Below the pieces are notes generated by a model. It was not told where the DNA came from, did no database searches, and saw only the letters and a program-made list of their open reading frames with translations. A DNA stretch of 5,190 nucleotides, taken from positions 11,262 to 16,451 of the forward strand of contig PMJF01000058.1 in NCBI GenBank assembly GCA_003157295.1, written 5' to 3'. The first letter of the stretch is position 1. Every line of letters begins with the position of its first letter. Shown piece after piece: positions 1 through 5,190 of this stretch. The position numbers and the translations under genes were made by a program. This DNA comes from Candidatus Moraniibacteriota bacterium. Its GTDB lineage: Bacteria; Patescibacteriota; Minisyncoccia; Moranbacterales; UBA11712.

Positions 1-36
1 CAGGACGACTTGTCTATAGTTTTTGTCCGGCCGTAA
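1..36 (+). CDS. Possible 3' end of upstream gene (PP2C/SpoIIE-like phosphatase tail)
   Basis: Frame 1 from the left edge reads QDDLSIVFVRP followed by a TAA stop at 34-36. A short hydrophobic strand after an acidic pair (DD-L-S-I-V-F-V) is how many PP2C/SpoIIE-family serine phosphatases end: the DD pair helps bind metal and is followed by a last beta strand and then the C-terminus. Only 11 codons are visible, so the family is a suggestion from resemblance and the reading frame itself is not proven. The other + frames are less protein-like here. Frame 2 stops after five codons, and frame 3 stays open to 111-113 without a recognisable pattern. A promoter-like box downstream fits a gene boundary at this place. 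Confidence 0.4.
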   Translation, partial: QDDLSIVFVRP

Positions 37-55
37 GCCCCCGGGCATTAAACAT

Positions 56-85
56 TTGTGCGGTTGACGGGAAATGTTATATAAT
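56..85 (+). promoter_or_regulatory. Candidate sigma-70-type promoter for the envelope protein gene
   Basis: A perfect TATAAT lies at 80-85. The best -35 at normal distance is TTGTGC at 56-61, with an 18 bp spacer and only 3 of 6 matches to TTGACA. A better-looking TTGACG at 64-69 is only 10 bp away, too close to act with this -10. Transcription would begin near base 92, giving a leader of about 57 nt before the ATG at 149. The -10 box is convincing and the -35 is weak. Confidence 0.45.
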
Positions 86-148
86 GACCCAGAGAGAAAA
101 TATAGTCGATTAAAATATAACAATATTCTTAATATCAAAAAGATCTTT

Positions 149-1846
149 ATGGAACGCATGAATAGAAAAATAATATTTTTTCTGGCTCTTTTGGTTTTTT
201 CTTTGCCTCAACTGGTGAAAGCGGTCAACACGGGTACGGTGGGAATTTTACCGGGGAATCCCGATCCCAATGTCAGATTTTCCGATTCCTGGTTTATGTA
301 TGATCTCGATCTGGGCCAGGAGAAAAGCGATTCCATCAGAGTGATCAACAACAAAGATGAAACCGTCGTGGTCAGGCTCTATACGTCCGACGCGACCACG
401 ACTGTTGACGGATCATTCACTCTCTTGAGCGAAGACAATGTCAATAAATTCCTGGGAAGCTGGGTGAAGCTGGCGGTCAACGAGATCGAAATTCCACCCA
501 AGTCGGAAAAAAGGGTTCCTTTTACCATCAATATTCCCAAAAATGCCGACGTGGGCGACCATATGGGTGGAATTGTGATGCGAGAAATGGAAACCGACGA
601 GAACGCCAACCTAGCGGGGACGGGAGTGAGAATAATAACCTGCGTAGGGGTCAGAATCTATGAAACAGTGCCGGGGGAGGTGAAAAAAAGTTTTGACTTG
701 ACCCGATTCGATTGGCGCTTTGAGCCTTCCGGAAAAAACAGCTGGATCAAAGATCTGTTGGATATAAACAAGAGGACAATTTTTTTCGTAGGAATGAAGA
801 ACGAGGGGAATGTTCGGATATCCCCCAAGATCACCGTTGACATAAAAGACATTTTCGGCCGAACCGTGGCGCACTTGCCCGATCAGGATATCGGGATCAT
901 ATTTCCCGGCGATGAGATCAAGGAAGGGACGGTTATCTGGGAAAATATGCCGATATTCGGAAGATACAAGGTTACAATGACAGCCAATTTTTTTGAAGAT
1001 GGTGTCGGCCAGGGGACAAGGGAACTCATAATTTGGGCCATACCTTACCGGATCATTTTTTTGCTCGTTCTTTTGGCGGTCTTCTTCATTTTGTCCAGGC
1101 TGACAAAAATATATTTCCAAGAAGCCTCAAAAGAGAAAATGCCGATCTACACCGTAAAGCTGGGAGACCATCTGGTGGATCTCGAGAAGAAATTCGCTGT
1201 TTCCTGGAAAAAGATCGCCAAGATGAATTTGATCAAGAAACCTTTCGAGATACGGGCGGGAGAAAAATTGTTCATTCCGCTCACGAGGAAAAACAAGAAA
1301 ATCATCAGTGAGATGAAAACCCGGGGAGAATTCGAACCTTCCATTTCAGAACGCGAGGGAGTATCCGGCTTCAAGAGAAAAAGAATATTCATAATTGGAA
1401 TCGTTTTGGTCATCATAGGCTCGGGTGCGGTGTGGGCGCTCAAAGCAAGACAGGCCAAGATCATCCATCAAGAGATCAAGGTGCCCCAAATCGCCCAGCC
1501 GCCAAAAGAAGAAACGGCGGAAAAGACAGCCTCAGGCGTTTTCAAAAAGTCAAGCGTCAATGTGTCTGTGGTTACTCCGGCGGGCGCCGATCAAAGATCA
1601 AGCGATAAATTGCTCAAAAAATTTGAGCTCATTGGGTATAATGTACATCTCGCCGGAGCGTCTGAAGAGAAAGGCTATAAGATCACCACCATAGAATACA
1701 AAACCGGGAAGCTCGAACAAGCCCAAATGGTGAAATATGATCTGGGCCTTGAGGGCGACGTTGATCTCAAGGAAATACCAAATCTGCAAAGCGACGTTGT
1801 CATAAATAACCTAGCCCCGGCGGACGCGTTCTTCACCTTGAATTAA
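149..1846 (+). CDS. Membrane-anchored envelope protein: DUF916-like ectodomain, LysM, LytR_C-like
   Basis: This 565-residue protein, numbered from the ATG at 149, probably works at the cell envelope. Residues 1-25 form a signal peptide with a basic start (MNRK), a hydrophobic core and a cut likely after LVKA. About 30-175 resemble DUF916/WxLIP, with the pattern YDLDLGQ..SDSIRVINN, IPPKSEKRVPFTINIP and GDHMGGIV. About 205-295 look like a second Ig-like domain (KNEGNVRISP, FGRYKVTMTANF). A membrane helix spans about 299-316. A LysM domain spans about 332-377 (YTVKLGDHL..IEKKF-like, AGEKLFIPL). A second helix, preceded by FKRKR, spans about 412-431. Residues 469-563 match LytR_C (VNVSVVTPAG, GYNV, ITTIEYKTG, SDVVINN). 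The frame is open from an ATG at 74, but that codon lies upstream of the predicted transcript start. ATG 158 is an equally good start. No strong ribosome site is seen. The domains are recognised by eye; the binding partner is unknown. Confidence 0.85.
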   Translation: MERMNRKIIFFLALLVFSLPQLVKAVNTGTVGILPGNPDPNVRFSDSWFMYDLDLGQEKSDSIRVINNKDETVVVRLYTSDATTTVDGSFTLLSEDNVNKFLGSWVKLAVNEIEIPPKSEKRVPFTINIPKNADVGDHMGGIVMREMETDENANLAGTGVRIITCVGVRIYETVPGEVKKSFDLTRFDWRFEPSGKNSWIKDLLDINKRTIFFVGMKNEGNVRISPKITVDIKDIFGRTVAHLPDQDIGIIFPGDEIKEGTVIWENMPIFGRYKVTMTANFFEDGVGQGTRELIIWAIPYRIIFLLVLLAVFFILSRLTKIYFQEASKEKMPIYTVKLGDHLVDLEKKFAVSWKKIAKMNLIKKPFEIRAGEKLFIPLTRKNKKIISEMKTRGEFEPSISEREGVSGFKRKRIFIIGIVLVIIGSGAVWALKARQAKIIHQEIKVPQIAQPPKEETAEKTASGVFKKSSVNVSVVTPAGADQRSSDKLLKKFELIGYNVHLAGASEEKGYKITTIEYKTGKLEQAQMVKYDLGLEGDVDLKEIPNLQSDVVINNLAPADAFFTLN

Positions 1847-1885
1847 GAGAGGGGGAAAAGGGCGTATAAAAGCTGAAAATAGAAG

Positions 1886-1928
1886 AAAATCGATCCTAAT
1901 TTTGTGAGGGTCGATTTTTGTTTTTTTA
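1886..1928 (+). terminator. Rho-independent terminator after the envelope protein gene
   Basis: The left arm AAAATCGATCCT (1886-1897) pairs with AGGGTCGATTTT (1907-1918), giving 12 pairs of which one is a T-G wobble, around a 9-nt loop. A T-rich run (TGTTTTTTT) follows directly. The hairpin begins 40 nt after the stop codon, so it separates the envelope protein gene from the ABC transporter unit. The stem is A/T-rich at its base, and the core TCGATCCT/AGGGTCGA carries most of the stability. Confidence 0.85.
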
Positions 1929-1929
1929 T

Positions 1930-1959
1930 CTGTCGCAAGCTCTCTTTTTATGGTAAAAT
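1930..1959 (+). promoter_or_regulatory. Extended -10 promoter for the ABC transporter operon
   Basis: TGGTAAAAT at 1951-1959 fits an extended -10 element (TG, one base, then TAAAAT at 1954-1959). The -35 region at 1930-1935 (CTGTCG, 18 bp spacer) is poor, as is common when the TG motif is present. It lies just after the terminator of the previous gene. It would start a transcript near 1966 with a leader of about 97 nt before the ATPase start codon. Confidence 0.5.
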
Positions 1960-1998
1960 ATAGGTGAGAATGAAATGGATATTCGACTCTCGAAAGGC

Positions 1999-2037
1999 TA
2001 GCTATTTTGCCCGATCAGGTAAGGGCTGTTTTGGCTA
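1999..2037 (+). promoter_or_regulatory. Possible structured or operator-bearing leader of the ABC operon
   Basis: Two nested short stems can form. The outer one is TAGC (1999-2002) with GCTA (2034-2037), and the inner one is GCCC (2009-2012) with GGGC (2023-2026). They are separated by T-rich internal loops of 6 and 7 nt and capped by a 10-nt loop. The same bases also hold a near direct repeat: GCTATTTTGCC (2001-2011) and GCTGTTTTGGC (2025-2035) agree at 9 of 11 positions, 24 nt apart. Either could serve regulation, as an RNA fold or as tandem protein sites. I do not recognise a known riboswitch class, and four-pair stems alone are weak evidence. Confidence 0.25.
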
Positions 2038-2050
2038 TAAACAAATATAA

Positions 2051-2056
2051 AAAGGA
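2051..2056 (+). promoter_or_regulatory. Ribosome binding site of the ABC ATPase gene
   Basis: AAAGGA stands 6 nt before the ATG at 2063. It is the only clear Shine-Dalgarno site in the window and settles the start of the ATPase, ruling out the internal ATG at residue 27. Confidence 0.65.
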
Positions 2057-2062
2057 TATTGT

Positions 2063-3484
2063 ATGCGGTCACCGTTTCTAAGAAAAAAGGACATCGCGGA
2101 GCTGGAAAGAAAAATTCCTGGATTTAGAAGCGACGGACAAATGCCCGTCAGAAAACCGATCATAAGGGTCGATGATCTGGACGTTGTTTATTTCGCGGGA
2201 AAAAACAACGAAGCGAGAGCCCTGGACGGAATTAATCTTGAGATATTTCCGGAGGAGTATGTTATTTTTTTCGGACCGTCCGGGAGCGGGAAATCAACGC
2301 TTCTTAACATCATCGCCGGCCTCGAGATCCCTTCTAGGGGAAGAGTGATCGTTGATGGCCAAGATCTGTCAGAACTCGTGTCGAACGATCTTGCCAGATT
2401 CCATCGGAAAAAAACGGGGATGATCTTTCAGACATATAATCTCATTCCCACTCTCAATGTTTTGTATAATGTGATCGTTCCCCTGATATTTGAAAGAATC
2501 AGATCGAATGAAAGAAAAGATAAGGGCCGGTATTTGCTGAAAAAACTTGGAATTGATCCGTTCGAAACGAGGTTGCCTCAAGAGCTTTCCGGAGGGCAAC
2601 AGCAAAGAGTCGGAATTGCCCGAGCGCTCATCAACAATCCTCCCATTTTGCTCGCGGATGAAGCGACAGGAAATCTGGATAGTGAAGCGGCGCGCAACGT
2701 TCTCGAAATTTTCAACATACTAAACCTCAATGACAAAAAAACGATTGTTTCTGTCACCCACAATCCCGAGCATCTTTCATACGCGGACAGGATATTTTTT
2801 ATGAAGGACGGGAAGATCATAAAAGTTGAAGTTAACCACGAAAGAAAAAAAATAAGGGGAGAAAACGATGAAGGAGGAATAAAGAAGGAAAGGACCGAGC
2901 TCGATCTTCTTTTGCAGGCTTATCCCGATCTTTCGTCAATGCAGATGCAGGTCATGCTTGCTCCCTTCAAAGCAAAAATGCTTGTGGCGTATCTTTTGAG
3001 CAATTTTGAATATGAAGAGATCCAGAAAATGGAAGAAGTGATCACTAATCGATTGCTGGGCAGGATAAGCGAAGAGGATCTGATAAACCAGTTGGATTTT
3101 CCGATCGAGGAGGGAGGAGTGGGGCTGAACAAAAATACGGCCCTGAAATTTTCCCGGATCATTGAGGAAGTCGTGGCAAAAGCCGATTTCATCCAGCAAG
3201 AAACGCCTCTCATCAAAGAAAACCAGACTGATCCCGTGAGAGCGACTGTTTCCGGCATAAGAATCATGCTGCTCGAGGCATTCAAGGGAGAACTGTCTCT
3301 TGATCAAGTGGAGGCGCTCGACAAGGGGATCGAATACAGAATATATTCAAAGATCAGCAAAAAGGAATTCAGGGAATTTTTGGATCGTCCGCTTGAAAAG
3401 GGCGGAGCGGGGCTCAACAAAAAGAGCGCCAGGAATCTGGCCCGAAAGTTGGAACTGATAATGCTGGTCAAGTTCGGAACCTAA
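2063..3484 (+). CDS. ABC transporter ATP-binding protein (MacB/LolD type) with duplicated C-terminal extension
   Basis: This 473-residue protein is the ATPase that should power the permease encoded 22 nt downstream. The nucleotide-binding domain covers about residues 33-255. It has Walker A GPSGSGKST (71-79), Q-loop Q123 in MIFQTYNLIP, signature LSGGQQQR (175-182), Walker B ILLADE (195-200) with catalytic E200, D-loop GNLD (203-206) and switch H233 in VTHN. All key residues are present, so it should be active. LolD/MacB/FtsE-type ATPases usually end near 220-250 residues. This one adds about 220 more: a charged linker (about 255-285), then mostly helical sequence with two copies of a 69-residue unit at 303-371 and 399-467. 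There is also an extra basic N-terminus of about 32 residues. The extension's function is unknown to me. The family assignment of the ATPase is firm; the substrate is not readable. Confidence 0.95.
   Translation: MRSPFLRKKDIAELERKIPGFRSDGQMPVRKPIIRVDDLDVVYFAGKNNEARALDGINLEIFPEEYVIFFGPSGSGKSTLLNIIAGLEIPSRGRVIVDGQDLSELVSNDLARFHRKKTGMIFQTYNLIPTLNVLYNVIVPLIFERIRSNERKDKGRYLLKKLGIDPFETRLPQELSGGQQQRVGIARALINNPPILLADEATGNLDSEAARNVLEIFNILNLNDKKTIVSVTHNPEHLSYADRIFFMKDGKIIKVEVNHERKKIRGENDEGGIKKERTELDLLLQAYPDLSSMQMQVMLAPFKAKMLVAYLLSNFEYEEIQKMEEVITNRLLGRISEEDLINQLDFPIEEGGVGLNKNTALKFSRIIEEVVAKADFIQQETPLIKENQTDPVRATVSGIRIMLLEAFKGELSLDQVEALDKGIEYRIYSKISKKEFREFLDRPLEKGGAGLNKKSARNLARKLELIMLVKFGT
2969..3175 (+). 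repeat. C-terminal repeat unit 1 of the ABC ATPase
   Basis: This codes for residues 303-371. The unit has a helix-rich start (KAKMLVAYLL), then ISEEDLINQLDFPIEEGG and the core GGVGLNKNTA (351-360), followed by a predicted helix FSRIIEEVV. Aligned without gaps at an offset of 96 residues to unit 2, about 19 of 69 positions are identical, and the 30-nt core region matches at 24 of 30 bases. Confidence 0.7.
3257..3463 (+). repeat. C-terminal repeat unit 2 of the ABC ATPase
   Basis: This codes for residues 399-467. It repeats the order of unit 1: IMLLEAF helix, ISKKEFREFLDRPLEKGG, core GGAGLNKKSA (447-456), then the helix ARKLELIM. Shared positions include the IS pair, LD, P, E, GG-GLNK and the following A and R. 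A Gln/Glu-rich linker (about 372-398) joins the two units, and only six residues follow the second one. Confidence 0.7.
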
Positions 3485-3506
3485 TTTTTTCGAAATTAAA
3501 CAAAAT

Positions 3507-4721
3507 ATGTTTGTCCTGGATAATATCAAACTGGCCGCGAGAAATTTCAAAACAAGGGGACTCAGAACCTTTCTTACGGTGCTGGGGATCAGCGTTGGTA
3601 TCGGCACCACCTTGTTTCTGGTGTCGCTCGGTTACGGTCTCCAGAAAATACTGCTTGAGAAGATCGCAAAATCGGACGCCCTTCTTACGCTGGATGTCGC
3701 TCCCACAAATTCCTCCGTTCTGAGCATAGATGAAAAAACAATCGATGGATTTTCCAAGATAAAAAACGTCACTGAGGTCAGTCCGCAAAAAACAATATCT
3801 TCACAGTTTAAAATGGATGACATATCGAGCAACATCAGCTTGTCTTCGGTCAGCGGAAATTTTTTCCGCTTGGGCGGGATCGAGCTTCTCGCAGGAGAAA
3901 GGTTTGAACAGGACAACGACGCGAAAGTGATCCTTTCAACCGGAGCCTTGACATCATTGAATATCACCGATTTTTCCCAGGCCTTGGGAAAAGAAGTGAA
4001 TGTGACACTGATCGTCCCCAAGGGAAATCAAGATGGCGATCAGGCGCTGCTAACGGACAAAGAAATGGTGCCTTTGGATGGAAAATTTGTGATCTGCGGG
4101 ATCATCGACGATTCCTCCGAAAGTTCCGGGTTTCTCCCCATCGGTTGGACAAAGGGTGTTACTCCGGACAGCTTTGATGAAGTCAAGGTAAGAGTGGCCG
4201 ATCGAACCAGTCTCGATTCTATCAGAAATGAAATAGTGGATAAAGGGTTTTCGGTTATGGCGCTTACGGACACGGTGGATGAAGCAAACAAGATATTTTC
4301 CATAATCCAAATTATATTGGCTCTGTTTGGTGTTGTTGCCTTGGTTGTTTCCGCTATAGGAATGTTCAACACTATGACCATCGCTCTTCTTGAGAGAACG
4401 CAAGAAATCGGAATTTTACGGGCGGTCGGAGCCACGAGGAGAGAAATTTTATTTTTGTTCCTCACGGAATCCGTTGCCATTGGTTTCTTGGGGGGATTGG
4501 GAGGCATAATAATGAGCTTTCTGGGGGCTCGCGCAGCCGGTTTCGGATTCAATATCTTGGCCAAGGCCTTAGGTGGAAAACCGGTTGAAATGTTTTTTAC
4601 GCCCGTTTGGTTTGTTGTTTTTATTTTTATTTTTTCCACGCTCATCGGACTTATCACCGGGATCTATCCGGCCGTTCGCGCGTCTAGGCTCAATCCGCTT
4701 GTTGCCCTGAGATATAAATAA
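3507..4721 (+). CDS. ABC transporter permease, MacB/FtsX family
   Basis: This 404-residue inner-membrane protein is the partner of the preceding ATPase. It has the standard MacB/FtsX layout. An amphipathic start IKLAARNFKTRGLRT leads into helix 1 (about 20-44). A large extracytoplasmic MacB_PCD-type domain (about 45-258) follows, then helix 2 (about 263-288). The cytoplasmic coupling segment LLERTQEIGILRAVGATRREI (294-314) contacts the ATPase. Helix 3 (about 314-342) and helix 4 (about 366-387) follow, ending in the family's closing motif YPAVRASRLNPLVALRYK (387-404). The length is typical of the family and no key part is missing. The start at 3507 lacks a Shine-Dalgarno site, but the N-terminus fits the family exactly. 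Members act by mechanotransmission on envelope substrates (lipoproteins, peptides, cell-wall enzymes) rather than as simple channels. Which applies here is unknown. No outer-membrane or periplasmic adaptor partner is visible. Confidence 0.95.
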   Translation: MFVLDNIKLAARNFKTRGLRTFLTVLGISVGIGTTLFLVSLGYGLQKILLEKIAKSDALLTLDVAPTNSSVLSIDEKTIDGFSKIKNVTEVSPQKTISSQFKMDDISSNISLSSVSGNFFRLGGIELLAGERFEQDNDAKVILSTGALTSLNITDFSQALGKEVNVTLIVPKGNQDGDQALLTDKEMVPLDGKFVICGIIDDSSESSGFLPIGWTKGVTPDSFDEVKVRVADRTSLDSIRNEIVDKGFSVMALTDTVDEANKIFSIIQIILALFGVVALVVSAIGMFNTMTIALLERTQEIGILRAVGATRREILFLFLTESVAIGFLGGLGGIIMSFLGARAAGFGFNILAKALGGKPVEMFFTPVWFVVFIFIFSTLIGLITGIYPAVRASRLNPLVALRYK

Positions 4722-4741
4722 AAAGAAATATTTTTTTCGGA

Positions 4742-5190
4742 ATGACATTTCATTCGATCCAATTCAAAAAACAAAAAAATAAAGTCGTGAATTTCGTCTT
4801 GTTTTTTGCGATGCTCGCGTATGTCTTTTTTCCAATGAGATCCGAAGCGGCCTTTCCCGCTATATCCAATGTCGCGAGTTCGGCCATCACGACAGTCAGT
4901 GCGACCATTACCTGGACGACGGACATAAACTCTAATTCATTCGTTGATTATGGTCTTACGACCAGTTACGACAACTCTCGAGGAAACGGCAGTTCCTATG
5001 TCACCGATCACAGCGTGACAATTGACAGTTTGAGTCCCAATACCCCTTATAAGTTCAGAGTCCGTTCGGCGGATGCGCTCGGCGATCAGACCACTGATAA
5101 TAACGGAGGAGTGGGATTTTCTTTTACCACGAGCGCCGCGCCGACAATAAGCAATGTTCGTTTGGCGGAAGTGACCAATAGTTATGTAAC
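4742..5190 (+). CDS. Secreted fibronectin type III domain protein (5' part, runs off the right edge)
   Basis: The first 149 codons of an open frame are visible, starting 20 nt after the permease stop. Residues 1-36 form a signal peptide: a basic stretch (FKKQKNKVV), a hydrophobic core (NFVLFFAMLAYVFF) and a likely cut after RSEA. About 39-131 form one fibronectin-III-like domain of the kind seen at the front of purple acid phosphatases and in many surface proteins. Its marks are ISNV, TVSATITWTTD, SNSFVDYGLTTSYDN, HSVTIDSLSPNTPYKFRVRSAD and FSFTT. A new unit opens with APTISNVRLAEV, so further domains probably follow. The protein is probably exported and displayed or anchored outside the cell. 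No enzyme domain is visible in this part. No clear ribosome site precedes the ATG, so translation may be coupled to the permease gene. Confidence 0.85.
   Translation, partial: MTFHSIQFKKQKNKVVNFVLFFAMLAYVFFPMRSEAAFPAISNVASSAITTVSATITWTTDINSNSFVDYGLTTSYDNSRGNGSSYVTDHSVTIDSLSPNTPYKFRVRSADALGDQTTDNNGGVGFSFTTSAAPTISNVRLAEVTNSYV

Noticed and set aside
25..46. Hairpin GTCCGG/CCGGGC (6 pairs, one wobble, 10-nt loop) as a terminator for the upstream gene
   Set aside because: It spans the possible stop codon and is followed by ATTAAAC, not a T run, on the + strand. On the - strand it is followed by an A run. It may be chance.
64..85. TTGACG (64-69) with TATAAT (80-85) as a promoter pair
   Set aside because: The spacer is only 10 bp, far from the usual 16-18 bp.
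379..1120. Minus-strand open frames inside the envelope protein gene
   Set aside because: They overlap a clear domain-bearing gene, show no recognisable motif and have no promoter or ribosome site. They are shadows, as are the other minus-strand frames in the ABC genes.
1978..1995. TTCGACT resembling a tRNA T-loop
   Set aside because: The flanking bases cannot form the T stem, and no acceptor, D or anticodon arms are present.
3482..3506. Weak A/T hairpin (AATTT/AAATT) between ATPase and permease genes as a terminator
   Set aside because: It has five A-T pairs at most and no T run after it, and the two genes are a standard operon pair.
1..5190. CRISPR array, insertion sequence, tRNA or rRNA
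   Set aside because: There are no regularly spaced repeats, transposase motifs, terminal inverted repeats or RNA gene signatures on either strand.

Overview
The window looks like a stretch of bacterial chromosome of roughly 45% GC. It probably comes from the Candidate Phyla Radiation (Patescibacteria, Parcubacteria-like). This is an inference from gene style, not from a marker gene. The signs are a secreted DUF916-like/LysM/LytR_C composite protein, a MacB-type ABC pair with lineage-specific extensions, a secreted fibronectin-III protein, weak or missing Shine-Dalgarno sites at several starts, and short intergenic gaps. All genes read on the + strand. They use TAA stops and show no sign of UGA recoding.

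Layout: bases 1-36 may be the last 11 codons of an upstream gene whose tail resembles the end of PP2C/SpoIIE-type phosphatases. A TATAAT box at 80-85 precedes the first full gene (about 149-1846). That gene encodes a membrane-anchored envelope protein with a signal peptide, a DUF916-like/Ig-like ectodomain, a membrane helix, a LysM domain, a second membrane helix and a LytR_C-like domain. A good intrinsic terminator (1886-1928) closes this unit.

A second unit starts after an extended -10 promoter (around 1951-1959) and a leader of roughly 97 nt that contains paired or repeated elements. It holds an ABC ATPase of the MacB/LolD type (2063-3484) with an unusual C-terminal extension of about 220 residues containing a tandem duplication. 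Next come its FtsX/MacB-type permease (3507-4721) and the start of a secreted fibronectin-III protein (4742 to the right edge). The gaps between these three genes are 22 and 20 nt with no terminator, so they probably form one operon.

The genes suggest a cell-envelope theme. There is a surface protein with potential peptidoglycan-binding parts, a mechanotransmission-type ABC complex that may act on the envelope or on exported protein or lipid, and an exported Fn3 adhesin-like or surface protein. The substrate of the transporter cannot be read from the sequence. The two most interesting points are the predicted cytoplasmic position of the LysM domain in the first protein and the duplicated, unrecognised domain fused to the ABC ATPase.
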